DNA of 64,000 bases from Nephrocerus scutellatus (GCA_947095585.1 OX352765.1:24520254-24584253); one strand, 5' to 3'; shown: positions 1 to 12,687, numbered from the stretch's first letter. Translations and numbers: made by a program. Notes: a model not told the origin generated them from the letters alone.

Positions 1-262
1 TCACCGTACTTGTTTCTGGTCTATTTGTTGCCAAAGAATAGCCCTCTTGCCTCTTATTGGCGTATGCTGTCTTTCTTTCCATTGATGCGCGCTCGGAGTA
101 CCATACTTTGCGGATATTTTACGCGCTAGCTTACACTCGAAACAATTCAATTCTTCCTTGCTACCACATCTATGACTCGTTGTCCTTTGTCATTTGTGTT
201 CTCATATAAGCTGTGGGTGCAAATGTACTGCCGGAATACTGGCTTCCGACCTTTTTTCAAGG
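1..262 (-). mobile_element. RTE-like LINE endonuclease fragment
   Basis: Read on the minus strand, about 200-260 translates to a stretch with FRQYICTHSLYENTNDKGQR, the part of a LINE endonuclease just after the catalytic GDMNAK block. A related copy sits at 40700-41460. The frame breaks at about 160, and the rest (about 1-160) is open but not recognisable. The fragment may continue beyond the window start. It is a dead remnant. Assignment to the RTE-like group rests on remembered family motifs. Confidence 0.55.
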
Positions 263-2043
263 ATGAAGAGTAAAGATTTAAAGATCCAAAAATTGGGTGC
301 TTAGAAAAAAAAAATCCCGAACTCTTAACAACTTGAGAAAGAAGGTCAGAGAGAAGAGTTTTTTTTATACATAAATTGAATCATAATAACTCGTAATCGA
401 GAACAGAAGAGATTTTTGGACACAGGAAAGAAACACAGGATTCGGGCCAGTTGAAGAGAAAAAAAAAGACTTTCTTGGTTGTCCTTGTTTTACCTAAACA
501 TATCTTCTTCTTGTTTTTCTTTTATCATTATATTTGGCTCTATAATCGGGGTCTGGTGCTGGCATCCCGATGGTTCCGTAATAGATTTTGATTTCGGATA
601 GCGTACCCAACCCATATGGAATAAATAGAAAAAAAAAATGTTTGTTAACATTCGTTGGTTCATTTTTTCTTTATCTTAGACTTTCTTTAAGAAGATATAA
701 AAAAGTACAACAACAACAAAATAACAAACTCAACAAACACACATTGGATGTGCAAAGAAAACAACTCTTAAAACAGACAGCAAAGTTACGTAACGAAATA
801 AGTACAACATGCAAAACGGGATTCTTTTTATTATAGCCATTTGTTGTATATTCAAGTTTTAGAGAAGCGAAAAAAATTCCACCACATATTGTTTATGAAA
901 AATGTGTATTAATAGAAAACTTAATTTCGTGCATTAACGGTAACAAGACGCGCAGGCCCGTGTCCATGCATCTTTGTCGGTGCATGCCGAGAGAGCATCT
1001 TAACCCAAATGCTGACCAAAGTAATTGCACAAACGTGAATTCGCAATGGATCCGCCTTTGGGTTAAGACAGATTTCACACACATGAACAAAACTGAGCCA
1101 ATTTACACATTTAACATTCAACATTTTTTATTACATTCTTACAAGGCTATCGCTGACTGTACTGTGACTGTAGTTGTTGAGGTCGGCCACTTCTTATGGG
1201 GCCGCTGCTGCAACAACAGGTATGTGCTAGGATAGTAATAAGACTCCATGAGTGGAATTGAAGATAAATCGTGCTTGATGCTGCTGGTATGCAAACCAAG
1301 AAGCACGCCGCTACGTACAACTGAAAGCACTGTGTGTTAGTTGCTTTATTGATTAAGCCATGGCTGTCGGATGGAAGGACGGACGGACGGCTGGACGGAC
1401 GACTTGCACTTGCTGTACTTGTAGGAATTTCAATCAAATGACAACCTGACAATATTATGGTGTTTGTAGTTAATGTTCCCTCCATTGGTTTTTGCAAGTT
1501 TATATGTGAACAACAAGGTGCTTTATATCAACAAACGGTGTTATTGTCTTGCTGAATGCTGGAGCAAATTGTTTTGTCTAAATGTGACAAAAATGTTGTT
1601 TAAACGAAAATATGCAGAATGCAATATTGCTCAAATGTTATGAAGAAATTTATATGGTTTGGGCCTTATGCAAAAAACTGGTTGATTCAGGAACAAACAC
1701 AAAAAAGAATTGATCAATTATAGTTTTCTAATTTTATCCAAACATTTCTAAATAATTAGATGGCTACTCCTCTTAAATTATGTAATTAGTCTATACCTAA
1801 ACGCATGCCTTTTGTCAAGTTCAACGATACCGAGAGAATGCACAAAACTATTGTCAGTAATATATAAATTACTTACAGACTATACAAAATGGAACATTGT
1901 ATGGCATTGACTTATTTATTTAATCTAACAATATTCTTTGTTATTTTGTTTTTACTACCAGAAATATAATATAATTAAATATAATTAGAAGAAATAATTG
2001 TTGGAGAAATTTTTTCTAATATATCGTGTAAACTAAAAATATA
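263..2043. other. Intergenic, no gene recognised
   Basis: AT-rich sequence with long A and T runs. A short GGAC/GGACG microsatellite lies at about 1374-1400. Open frames here are short, use non-ATG starts or lack splice context, and show no family motif. I see nothing that supports a gene. Confidence 0.5.
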
Positions 2044-2621
2044 GGGTTTTTCAATAAGAGCACTTCAACTTTTTTTTTGAATAAAACACAAACCGTTCGA
2101 CTTTTGAACTAACTTTTTTTTTATTAACGAATTTGAACATATGCATGTAATACATTTAAGTATGAAACTCGATTTCTTTTGCATGACCACCGCGTGCACG
2201 TTTTACGAAGTGAGCCTCATCGCTGAAGATGATTTTTCGGTGAAAATCTGCATCATTTTCGATTTGCTCTTTAGCCCAATTCACGAATCGGCGTCGCTTC
2301 AAATGGTCAAACGGCTTTAGTTGTTGTGTCAACTTGATCTTATACGGATGTAGGCCAAGATCGTTACTATACGGTCGATTGTCGAACGGGCTGGCTTGTT
2401 AAATGGACCGTAAAATGGCCGTAATGCTCTTAAAGTAGCGGCAACAGAACGATTATTTTGATAAAAAATTTGCACGATTTGCAATCGCTGTTCACATGTG
2501 TAGCGTTCCATGATGAAATGTATACTAATGAAGTTTCCAAATGACAAAAGAACAATAAAAAATATGGCGTCGTTCGCCGTCCCTATCGGAGAAAAGTTGA
2601 AGCGCACCTGTTGAAACACCC
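2044..2621 (-). mobile_element. Internally deleted mariner (rosa-like) element
   Basis: Imperfect terminal inverted repeats face each other: GGGTTTTTCAATAAGAGCAC at 2044 and the reverse complement of GGGTGTTTCAACAGGTGCGC at the other end. TA lies at or near each edge. On the minus strand the transposase starts MERYTCEQRLQIVQIFYQNN, the helix-turn-helix end of a mariner transposase, and runs to about 2370. It then jumps to LKPFDHLKRRRFVNWAKEQI and the catalytic SDEAHF block (about 2205-2320), and jumps again to the C-terminal GGHAKEIEF. The middle of the catalytic domain is missing, so the copy cannot move by itself but may be mobilised in trans. The rosa-type name is from memory of a Ceratitis element. 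Confidence 0.82.
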
Positions 2622-3384
2622 GATACTTAACTACGTAAAAGTTAACTAACCTCCCTTAAATATCTTACATCAAAAATATAAAAGCTAACTCCCTTTACGA
2701 ACAGTGATGCCCGCATAGCCGACTCATCTAGCCCAAACCCCAGACATCTGGACAACACCATGAAAAGAAACACTCATGCTGTAATTGACAGAATCTCCAG
2801 ATATCATTACAATCACCATCGGGCAACCAGGTATGCTAGAATGTTTTGTCTGTTGCTGTTGCTCAATGCGTCCAAAACAGAAGTGCCTCTGTTGGTTCTC
2901 CAATGTATTTTTAAAGTACCGATGATTGGGATAAAAAGCTCTCTTTGCAGTAGAGGCTGGCTTAGCCGACCTGACTTGGCTGTCCTAATACGGTTAATAA
3001 TGACGTTGTCAATTCTGGATGCTCCTGAAGTGAAGGGGGAGATTGTGGGGGTCTTGTGGGAGTTGTAAGGTGATCTTGTACCTCTTGAGAAAGTCTTAAC
3101 GATTTTTTGATCGGAGTCTTGATGCAGGACGGTACTAAAATTGGAATATTCTCTTTTATACACATGGTACACGCTCTTAGGCATTTCCTCTTGAAAGCGC
3201 GGTCTTCTCAGATAGAGTGAATAGAAGAGCTTTTTAAGACACTTAAATGCTGCTCTAGCTTTCCCTACCATAATATTTGCGTGTATGTTAAAGTACAAGC
3301 ATTTTTTAAAATGAACACCTTAATAGCCCAAGACTTCCTTTGTTGGAATTGGAGGACCATTTTCACCAGTTGTTTGCATGGATT
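2622..3384. other. Unassigned, possible repeat debris
   Basis: A minus-strand open frame of 161 codons spans 2813-3298 and a shorter plus frame overlaps it. Neither shows a motif I recognise. The position directly upstream of a reverse transcriptase remnant suggests retrotransposon debris, but I cannot place it. Confidence 0.3.
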
Positions 3385-3890
3385 GAAGGGGATCATTAAT
3401 GGAACCGTACAATAAAAGTTGTATTGAATGGAATCTCTTCAGCTTCGCATAAAACTAATGCTGGCTCGCCACAAGGTCATCCTTGTCGCCTACGCTCTTC
3501 TTGATATATATCAATGACCTGTTGTCTTCTAAAACCTGTGATATTCATTCATATGCTGATGATACAACGCTATCAGCTCCCATTGAGTTGATAAATCAGA
3601 AACAAAGCAATTCTTTTTTTGAATACCGCCATTTTGTCGAATATTCAGTCATTCTTTATTGGGACAGATCTAATAGGGTGGAATTTAATCCGATTAAGTT
3701 TCAAGCTTGGCTTTTTTCTTAAAATTAATAGTGCCCCTATTGCCATCTTTGGATGTTAGGTTTGAAAGTTTCAGGTAAACTTTCTTGGAAGGAACATATT
3801 TATGATATTTTAAAAAGAGCGCGCCAATGATTCGGCTTCATAAGACGTTATAACTTCTACTTCACCCTAAAGTATTAAGATTATACAGGG
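3385..3890 (+). mobile_element. Jockey/CR1-like LINE reverse transcriptase fragment
   Basis: Broken plus-strand frames carry classical reverse transcriptase blocks: a NAGSPQG-like block at about 3450, then LFLIYINDLL, then SYADDTTL with the catalytic YADD (about 3550), followed by NRVEFNPIKFQAW and a block like LGLKVSGKLSWKEHIYDILK. Stops and frameshifts separate the blocks. A second copy of the same subfamily lies at 26140-26965, where the equivalent YADD has become FADE. Both are inactive. Confidence 0.75.
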
Positions 3891-5278
3891 TGTCCCTAAT
3901 TCGTGCAAAATAATTTGGGAAATGATTCTTGGGTATATTATAAGAAAAAAAATCGTTCTACAGTAAGGGTCTATTTCCAATGTTGACATCATTTATCGGG
4001 GATTTAAGAAAAAGCCTACTTTGGTGTACCCTGACCCATGTTAACGGAAATTGCTCTTTTAATACTAATGGTAGAAACTTCGTTTAGCACTTTATTTTTA
4101 CAAGAAATACTAGCCTTTGTAACTGCGGTTTAAATACAACTTTGAGCTCAATTTTCTTCAGAAAATGTGTAATAAACAGAACGTTTTATTACTTTTTGCT
4201 TATGAACGTAAGAATAATAAAAATAAAAATCAGCAACAAGTTTGTGGAAAAGTCCATAGCTTTTATGATACTTGGGAAAGCCCGCACCAGGTTAAATTAA
4301 AAAAAAAGGTCGCTACTGTTTGGGATTTAAAAGAAAACAAGAACCGTATATTTTGGAAGTGATCAGACACTTTTGTCAATCGGCTCCCATACAATTTTTT
4401 TTTCAAATCTAAAGTTTTCCTAAATTGTCAAGAATTTTTAAATTTTGAATAAACATGAAACATGAACTGTTATATTTTGGAACTGGTTGCATACCTGGGT
4501 ATTCATGTGTGTGGATAGCAAAGTACTAGCAAACAGCTAGTAAACAAAAAAATAGGAAATGTTTTACAACAGAAAAAGAACAAAGATATTGGTGTATCTG
4601 TATGAATCTGGATGTGACTATAGTTAACAGGGTATTAGAAAATCCTTAGATCGACCAGTTCCGATGATGAATTAATGTTCGTAAAACAAAGAAAAAAATG
4701 TATCACACAACATCATCAAAATTTTTGGTTGATTTACAATTTTTTAAGAAGCTTATTTCGTGAAACAAAAATAAATAAAGAAGAAGAATAAAGAAAATGA
4801 TGTCATAAACATGGATAAAACCAATAATTACTTCAAACTTGATCAAGAACTCGAACAATAAAAATGAAAATTATGTGTTAGTTAGAAAATTTTTTTTTTT
4901 GGTTATTTTATAAAAAAAAAACCGGTCCCGTTTTCGAGCTGATGGCATCCTTAAACTCTGGACGTCCTGGTTTACGCCATGATGCATGGTTTGGCTGGCC
5001 TTGATGTCATAGGCCATAAATACAATGCAATGCTTTTTAATAAAAAAATAATATGAACAGCTTTGTGAGTTTGCTTATCCATTCGTCCGTTTGTTTCTCT
5101 GTTTGTTGCTTATCACTTCGTTCATCATTTTCTCTTACAATAAACCTTACCTAACCGTCTCATTCCTTTAACCGTCCTGAATTGGAGTACCTCTCCGTTA
5201 ACTCTAAGTCGAACTTTTCCACAAAGGTGGAAAATAACTATCCTATGAATAACTATCCTAATTGGTTCTTTTTTAAAC
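3891..5278. other. Intergenic with repeat edges
   Basis: No gene seen. A sequence starting CAGGGTGTCCCTAATTCG at about 3888 may be a DNA-transposon edge. At about 4500-4550 a TTCATGTGTGTGGATAGCAA block followed by AACAGCTAGT resembles the block ending at about 9872 and the one at about 35665, and may be the 3' end of a Helitron-like element. Confidence 0.35.
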
Positions 5279-5400
5279 TCTCTATATTAACTTCGCGGGC
5301 TCGTGGCTGGCTGGCTGGTGTATCTCCCATGACACTACTTCCTATTAGAATTGGAAGTATCGGGCCTCAGGGTCGATTTTCTTCAAATTTTATACACTAA
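5274..5400 (+). repeat. Helitron-like repeat, TCTCTATATTAAC family, copy 1
   Basis: Carries the boundary TCTCTATATTAACTTCGCG followed by CTGGCTGGCTGG, shared with copies near 28365 (reverse), 36911, 46424 and 60283. Past the boundary it diverges, then has a short TTTTCTTCAAATTTTATACA segment like that in the 46.6 kb copy. A 5' TC with an AT-rich flank would suit a Helitron end. That class call is inference. Confidence 0.5.
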
Positions 5401-5484
5401 AGACTTTACAAGAAAAAATTTAATTTTTATGAGCTACTTTATTTTATTTTATGTAACATTGATAAATTTCGTTGCTTATATAGT

Positions 5485-5570
5485 GTCAGGAACCACACTT
5501 AGGTAAAGTGGTTAACACACTCGGTCTCTCACTCAAAGACACCGGGTTCGATTCCCAAAATATCAAAAAT
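5485..5570 (+). repeat. tRNA-like (SINE head?) sequence
   Basis: Contains a run like a tRNA A box (AAAGTGGTTAACACACTCGG) and a B box (GGGTTCGATTCCC) at ordinary spacing, but the acceptor and T stems do not pair fully. It is therefore not a convincing functional tRNA. A tRNA-derived SINE head or a tRNA pseudogene fits better. Confidence 0.4.
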
Positions 5571-5751
5571 ATTTTAGTTTGTAAGTGCTCGGGTGTGAAC
5601 TTTCAACCCCACTAAACACAACTTTCTTTCGATCTTCTATCCCAATATTGCACGCTCACGATGTGCGTAGGCATTGTAAAGGAGCAAGTACCTTAAAGCG
5701 TGTGCAAATTACCAAAGAAAAACGAAATCAATTTTTTTGTAAAAACACCAA

Positions 5752-5815
5752 AGAGAATGAGAACGAGAATAAGAATGAGAATACGAATGAGAATGAACAT
5801 GAGAATGAGAATGTA
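5752..5815 (+). repeat. GAGAAT hexanucleotide microsatellite
   Basis: About ten imperfect copies of GAGAAT (with GAGAAC, AAGAAT and similar variants). In one frame it reads as alternating Glu-Asn, but the surrounding frame has no other coding sign, so I treat it as a microsatellite. Confidence 0.8.
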
Positions 5816-6686
5816 ATTTACTTTTGTTTTTGTAATTTACTCAATATCTCTAAAGATCTCGTCAAAACATACTGCAGAATAGGTATTGATGACTCATTCC
5901 ATACAATATAACAGGAAAAACCAATACGTAAGGCTTATAACACACAAAGTTTGGATGAAAGTGAAACGGCAACCATACCCAAAAGCTTCTCTTTAGGAAG
6001 GCGCACTGTACGCATACAAATGCAGTGATACAATCCTCAAAACGGCTGTATTTGTGAGACATGAATACAGTGCAGAGAAAATAAAAGGAAGCATTTTATG
6101 AAACGCGCTAAGTGGCGGTAGTAAAAAAGCGAAAAACGTTAGTTGTAGTAGTGAGAAACGGAAAAATATTATATGGATTTTTCTCTTTTGTTTTGTCTCA
6201 TAAACCTCAGTAATAAATCTGTTTTCAATAATTTTTTAAGGATAACTGTGCTTCAAGAAAACAGTTGGGCTTTCTGTGGAGACGGTTTTGCCATTTACCA
6301 TACATGACCAAAATTTACAATACAATGAGAGATTATTGAAAAACTTCTTTAATTGTTACATTACATTAAAGTAAGACATAACAAGACATAATAAGAAACC
6401 AGGCAATTAATGCAACACTTAGCTCGTGCAGAAATGCGTTAACATCTTCAAGTGCTCGATTAGGTTTCCTCTCGTAAATGGCAACTAGAGCCTCGCCTTA
6501 ACAACTCCAACAATGTCAAAGTGAACCGGAAGTACGAGTATCATCAACAATTTAATGCACCCAATAAGCCTCAACAATAATTTTTCGTGCCTTTTCCACC
6601 GCACAGCATCGAAGAGAAAGTAACGGAAAAGTGAAGCGGATATTATATAAAAATGTAAGTCAACGCAAATAGAAACGAATTCGTAC
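5816..6686. other. Intergenic or intronic, nothing recognised
   Basis: No gene or repeat family recognised. If the signal-peptide exon at 6687-6789 is real, this stretch lies in its first intron. Confidence 0.4.
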
Positions 6687-6789
6687 CTGTGCCAGGAACT
6701 CCGCCAGACGCTTTCTGAACTGGTGACGCCGCATATCCTCTGGCCAAATGTAAACATAATATCACAGCAATGATTTTTAATTTATGCAT
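6687..6789 (-). CDS. First coding exon of a secreted protein (signal peptide)
   Basis: On the minus strand an ATG at 6789 opens MHKLKIIAVILCLHLARGYA, a good signal peptide with a likely cleavage after GYA, then ASPVQKASGGVPGTG. The frame meets a usable donor (ACAG|GTACGA) at 6687/6686, giving a 103-nt exon of 34 codons plus one base (phase 1). The rest of the gene must lie further along the minus strand. I see no partner exon in the remaining 6.6 kb, so it is probably outside the window. I do not recognise the protein. An isolated chance ORF is possible, but signal peptide plus donor argue for a real exon. Confidence 0.45.
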
Positions 6790-8430
6790 TTTTCTAAAGG
6801 CTTCAAAAAAAAAACTGTACGCGTTCAATTACTAGACACGACACGGACTTCACTTTTACAAATTTGTTGTTTTTGTTGAAAATGCTTTTACTATTTATTC
6901 ATTTCTCCTCCAGCATTAGAGACAAAAATGCAAATTTTCCAAAATTTGAATTTCAAAATTCACTTTGTCCCGCGCACCGCCAATTAATCCGTTCGATGCA
7001 CAAAAATGGAAATCAGATATTTAACTGGTATGTGTGTATGCATGTTATGGATAGTAGAAATGCAAAGAAAAAAATATCACACCAACAGCAGAGCAAATAA
7101 ATATTTTTCGAAAAGTGAAACTGAAAAGGCGACTCCGTGCGATCTCAACGACGCAAAACGAAATCGAAAGTTGATATTGGCATGTGCGCTTGAACTGACC
7201 GCTTATGAAGAACTAAACTTCTTGCGGACGCTCGTGATTATGGGAGACATCTGACTGTCAGTCTACCTCTCGGTAGATGGCGAGAGTGAGAGTACTAACA
7301 CTGAGCCAAGACCGAAGACCAGTGCCAAATGCAAGAAGACTGGTAGTGCTGCTCTCCCTCCCAGCCGCAGAATGTTATTTGCCCGACTTTGGTTGGGTAT
7401 GTATAGTTGCGTTTAGTGGGATGCTGCGCTAGTGTGATTTCATTTTCTACACCATTGTCTTGTGTACGATCAGAGGCAGCGACTCTCCTCTCGGAAAGCA
7501 ACCAAACAACGGACCAACAAAAGGCCAACATAGTAAAAAGCGAAAAGCTCGCTGCAATCCGGTTTAAGACGAATTGACGGCTTGAGCGGCGCGGCAATTG
7601 GACGGCATACGCGTTGCAACATCAGCTTTTCGGTTATAATTACTTAAAGATATATTTGGTGTGCTGTAACCAGTGACCGTCTTCAAACACTCCCGACGGC
7701 TACTTTTAGAGCATTTCAATGAATTCACCTGTTAGTTGCTGCGATCACCGCAGCAAGCGATTCGCTTCGGTGCTTCGTTGATGCTTCTGTGAATTGAAGT
7801 CATTGAGTGCCTCCTCCAAGAATGTATTCGATTTCCAAGTCGACGCTGGTGGTACAGGCACCCACATACACATCTCATCTCAGTTCCAACAATAGTGAAA
7901 CTGAAAGAGAACTAAACAAACGTCATATGTGCCTGAGTGTGATTGGAACCTAGGTCAAAAAACATGCCGCCAGCGAGGTAGCAGCTGCTGGAGCGTTGAA
8001 GGCCTTTTAACTTTGGATTATCTTTAATTTTATATCTATTCTCTCTTTAAAGGTTTTAAAGGTTGCTTCTTTATCCACAATACCGCTGCCTCTCTACAGG
8101 TTCCAGTGCTTATAAGCAGCTGTAGTTAGCAATCAATTTATCTTTTTAACGAATTTTGCGTAATCGCATTTGTTTGCTACCAACCAACTTGTTATTTGTT
8201 TATTGTTGCAATTGTTGGCTTAAGCCAATTCATTTACATCTGAAGTGTGGTAATTACAGATTACAACTTTGTATTCTTTTACATGGATTTTTTTGGATGA
8301 AACAGTGTATCAGCATTTTTTTTAAGTGACAGCCTTTGGAAAAATTAACTCAGTATAACTCTTTATCTACTTTTTGTCATTCCTTTCAGAAAAATATTTC
8401 ATCATCTAGAAGACCGATTTTAATTTCGTT
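6790..8430. other. Upstream region, no further exon confirmed
   Basis: Would hold the 5' UTR and promoter of the 6687-6789 exon. The stretch 7250-7990 is less AT-rich than its surroundings and could be leader or regulatory sequence. A 100-codon minus frame at 7295-7597 begins at a TTG and has no supporting motif. Confidence 0.3.
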
Positions 8431-8434
8431 GCTC

Positions 8435-8800
8435 GATCCACAAGAAAGAAAACCCACTGAACTGCACAACCTATAGAGGAATTAGTCTCCTTTACATTGC
8501 TTATTGATCATATCATGTGTATGTATGAACGCCATAATCGACCAAATATTCACAATACGGCAGATCGTGGAGAAGACCCAAGAAGTACGGACTAATCGAT
8601 ACCCACAACCTCAACCTTCTTATCGATTTCAAAGATGCATAGACTGAGACGAACAATTTAAAGCCATGTCCAGTTTCGGCATCCCTGTCTAACTCGTTTG
8701 ACTGTGCGGGATAATGATGAAGACTTCTCCCTGATCCGTCAAGGTAGGGAACAACCAAACCGAGTCTTTCGACTTCAAAAAAGGTTGAACGTAAGGTGAC
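8435..8800 (+). mobile_element. RTE-like LINE reverse transcriptase fragment
   Basis: Frameshifted plus-strand pieces match the N-terminal part of a reverse transcriptase: a YRGISLLYIA-like block at about 8470, IDQIFTIRQIVEKTQEVRTN at about 8535-8595, then SSFGIPV and LVRLCG at about 8665-8710, and a VKVGNNQTE piece at about 8735. Order and spacing are as in RTE-type elements. Several frameshifts make it inactive. Similar pieces lie at 10020, 22780-23720 and 45990-46340. Confidence 0.7.
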
Positions 8801-8902
8801 GCGCTGTCAAGTGATTGGAGAGAATTATGCGAATCTCTCATTTCCACAATACAGAGACAATTTTCTTTATTTCTTCTTCTATTTACCCGCTGGCATACTA
8901 AA

Positions 8903-9872
8903 GAGTCTTTATATATAAAAACTAGCTGTTAACTCCGGTGTTACGTGTTACCCCCCCCCCCCCCAACCCTCAAGATATCAAGACCTGTCAACATTTAACA
9001 TAACAGGTGTTGCCCGGTTGCCCCCCACCACCTCAATGACCCAACCGAATTAAACCTAACTGATCAACATCAACTTACCCCTTCCCCTCACCTCACTGGC
9101 CCACACCACTAAGTTCCTAACTACACTGACCCAAAACCTCCGGAGAAAAAAACCCTGTACAGTGGTGAAAACCTGATAAAAATCGGTATAGATAATTTTG
9201 CGTTTGTATGGAATCGCGCAACGCCTTAACCACTGAACGTATCTAGCCCATATTCAGACCATATATTCGTTTGATGCTCCGATAAGTTTATCTCTTTTTT
9301 AAACCCGCTAGGTGGCGTTGGAGTCGTGATGTCATAACGCCTAAAAGACGTAATCACGCCTAAGCCAAGACTTATCGAAACCATATTCAGACTATATGTT
9401 TGTTTGGTGCTCTGATATGTTCGTTTGGCCTTTTGGTGCATATATTTGTTATCCATCACGCCTTAACCACTGGACATATTAAAGCCATATTCACGCCGTA
9501 TATTCGATTGGTGCTTTTAAATGTTTATCTGTCTTTTTTTTAGCTCGGTAGGGGCGCTGGAGTGGAGATATTCTTGAAAATGTCATTCTGCCAATTCTGT
9601 CAAATATCTTACCTCAGCAGGCCTAAAATTATAAATTAAAAATAAAAATTAAATGCGGTTCGTTGGTAAGCGCATCACTTGAGAATTGCTGGACCGATTT
9701 GACTCATTTTTTAAAAAAAAATAGCCCAAGTAAGGAATGTTGCCCGGAAAATCGGAAAATTTGCGAAAAAACTGAAAGTGCTTTTTCCCATGGGATTTTT
9801 GTATACGATTCGAACGATGTATTTGCTGCGGTTCATGTGTGCGGGTAGTGAAGCGCAGGGAACAGTTAGTTT
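8903..9872. mobile_element. Helitron-like non-autonomous element (putative)
   Basis: Begins near TCTTTATATATAAAAACTAG and ends near GTGCGGGTAGTGAAGCGCAG plus AACAGTTAGT. Inside are a run of about 15 C at 8950, two to three degenerate copies of an approximately 130-bp unit (CCATATTCAGAC...TTTGATGCTCCGATA, 9240-9530) and a conserved block GTTGGTAAGCGCATCACTTG at 9663. The last block recurs in reverse at about 39893-39920. No transposase or helicase frame is present. The Helitron class is inferred from the ends only. Confidence 0.4.
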
Positions 9873-10019
9873 CTTATAAAAGTAAAATAAATAAAATAAT
9901 ACAAATAAAATGGAATCACCAAATACTAAAGGACTTTGTTTACATACGCTCCGCTATAACAATCTTGCACATAGCTAAGAATCGCTGTTTCTTTACGCAA
10001 AATAGGTAAATTAAGTAGT

Positions 10020-10470
10020 AAACCGTCCCTCACCTACTAACATGACACTATATAAGGCCTTGATCATCCAATTCCTGCTCTATAGTCGAATGGTCGTTTC
10101 GATGATGACTTCTTTGGATGACTTGTTGTTAAAAGAAAAGATTCAATGACGAATTATTCGAGCTGTACAACGACATTGACTTAGTCAAGATAATACGTAC
10201 TGGGCGTTTGGCATGGCTAGGACAAGTAGAGTGGGTGACAACAACGCTTCGGCCCGCAGAGTTTTCGAATAAAAAATAGATGCATAGCACAGTAAAAACG
10301 GACTGGCCGCAGATGTCGTTAAAAAGTGTAGGGTTACCTGCAAAGGATACGAGTGCACAAAGGAGGCAGTTATCAAAAGACCGTGCTAATTAAAGCGACT
10401 TGGTTCACCACAAACTGTAACGCTACCTGACTAAGTAAGTAGGATGAGATCTTGTACAACCCTTGAGATC
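10020..10470 (+). mobile_element. RTE-like LINE, C-terminal reverse transcriptase fragment
   Basis: The plus strand reads TLYKALIIQFLLYSRMV (about 10050), then AVQRH/LYNDIDLV, RTGRLAWLGQVEW (about 10195), ASARRVFE, and a C-terminal SLKSVGLPAKDTSAQRRQLS piece in shifted frames. That is the order of the region after the polymerase core in RTE-type elements. A TAAGTAAGT run follows at about 10430, like the simple-repeat tail of these elements. Inactive. Confidence 0.7.
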
Positions 10471-12685
10471 TTCCCCTGATATAAAAAATGTGGCCAAAAA
10501 ATTTAATAATTTCTATGTTAATTTATAATTACAACGTGGCATTAACATATAGGTATGGACCAGCGATGACTTTAACCTACGGTTACCGTTGGAAGCTTTA
10601 TTTACTAGCAGAGATCGAAACAGATCAGGTTTTTCTCTTTCTCATTGCAGTTTGTGCATGTCTGCAACGCGGGTAATTGGCCATTGTCGGCTTTATTTTA
10701 AACATAAAGAGCGTGTGCATTCCACTACACATGAAAGACGTGAAACTTCAAATATAATAAAACGGTTGTGTTCAGTTGTTTATTGCATCTCTCTTTTTCT
10801 TAAAAAAATATCCAAACATGCAAAATTGTTTCTCGATGACTCATGCCGAATTTAGCTGCAAGTAGCAAGTAGATACATTCCAAAAAGAAAAATTACATCA
10901 AATGTTTGCAAACAGAAAGCAACGCGTGGCATTCCATGCACTTTTGATTTTTTAATAGCGGCAATCCAAAAGTGAAAAAAAAATTATTATTCAATCATCT
11001 ACTTTCTACGATTAAATTATTACGTTTCGATCGTCAATATGGATCATCAATTGTGAAAACTCACCCTCGGATCGTCACTTTTAGATCTTCGTTTTCGGCT
11101 TCAACAGCTTTTGTAATATTCAATGTGACGGTTTAGAGCGTGACGTGTTCTTGAAAATTTACTCTAAACTCAGTCAAAGAAGTTGTACTTTAAATAACTA
11201 TAAAAAGTTTTAGATAAATGGAATGAATGGCATTTACTTGGAAAACAATTTTTGTTCGCCAATTTTCTTTTCGGTAAATACAAGCCAAGAAGGCTTGAAG
11301 CTTCCAAACGAGCAGGAATATGGAATAGACAACACAGTGTCCTTTCCGTTGGTGGAATTCGAAACCTCGACCTTCAGTTAATTAAATGTCCATTGTACTA
11401 TGTGTGTAAGCAATTGCTCTTTATACCTTGAAACATTTAGGATACTGATACGGTGTGTTGCAAGTTACTCGTATAAATCTTAGTACATTTTATTGCATAC
11501 GGCGCCTACATCAACATTTTGCAGTTTGGGTCAAATAAGCAGATAATGCAGGCTGTCCTCGTACACCCGGTTTTTATGATTAATCTTCTTTGCTGAAAAT
11601 CATTAATCAGACATCTTAGTCGTTCGTTGAGAAATTGTGGGAACGTCGATATATACTACTGTTAGCAAGGTCATACGAGTTTTAATCATACGTCATTTAA
11701 TAATGGAAGGACAAACCAAAGACAAAGGATATAATGGTATGGCGTTACCCATTAAGTTAAGTTCGGGATGAGCATTTTTGTGTTCAGTTAACCGGTTCAC
11801 ATGGCATTGTACCGCAGGCAAAGTGGTTAAATAAATTTTCATTTTATTTTCTGTTACATGTTACATGCTAACTGCTTGGTATTGCTTCAATGGCTAAGAG
11901 CAATGACCAACTACATTTTTCTTTACAATATCTGACCAGTATCTGACGTTCGATATTTCGACGTAAGTGAAAAAGTTCATATTTTTTTAGTTGTAACTTA
12001 TGGTAGGGTATGTTTCCTGGTTAAAATTTTGCTTTAAATTTATTGTATACATTTCAATGTACGCATGCAAGCCATTGTGCATGCACAAAAATGTGTGCAA
12101 TGTAATTTTTTTTAATCAAAAGGTTACGTAATTTATTTCCTGGTGTACTTTTTATGGCTTGAGAGGTCAGTTTTTATTAATTTGTATATCGTTGTAGGTA
12201 GAAGATAAGCCGGATAGCATCTCTCTCTCTGGAGGGCAATGGATATTTCAGGGATTTCTAGTTTTTTGGCAAAGTTGAAACTTTTACGCACTTAGAGGGA
12301 TTGTTTTTTTCAAAAATATTTCACATCGGACGTCATCACATAATTCATTGAAACAAGAATTTGGTTTAAGAAAAACATGTAAATATTAACGCTCATGCGT
12401 AATACTTCAGTTAAAAAAAACGAATTTTTTAAATTTCTCAGACAGCAAATATTAAGGTACCCCAAAAACATGTTTTTTCTCTACGATCAGGCTATGTAGA
12501 AGACCCTAAAAAGGTAAATAAACAAGAACAAGGTGAATGAAAAATTAGATTTTGGAGTTTTGACGTCAACGAGTTGAGGTACCTGTCATACAAACTGACC
12601 CTCAAAAAATACTTTATTCGCTTCTAACTCCTTATATGAACCTCTGTATTTTGAATTTTGAGGACTGTACGTCAATGATGCATGA
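10471..12685. other. Intergenic, nothing recognised
   Basis: AT-rich; short unrelated frames only, none with motif or splice support. Confidence 0.45.
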
Positions 12686-12687
12686 TA

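Noticed and set aside
2760..3298. Overlapping frames of 102 and 161 codons
   Set aside because: No motif or splice context. They lie in retrotransposon debris, so I did not call a gene.
5585..5911. 108-codon frame with Glu-Asn repeats
   Set aside because: The repeat is a GAGAAT microsatellite and the rest of the frame has no coding sign.
7295..7597. 100-codon minus frame with a hydrophobic segment
   Set aside because: Starts at TTG, no ATG in frame with good context, no splice sites that extend it, no family motif.
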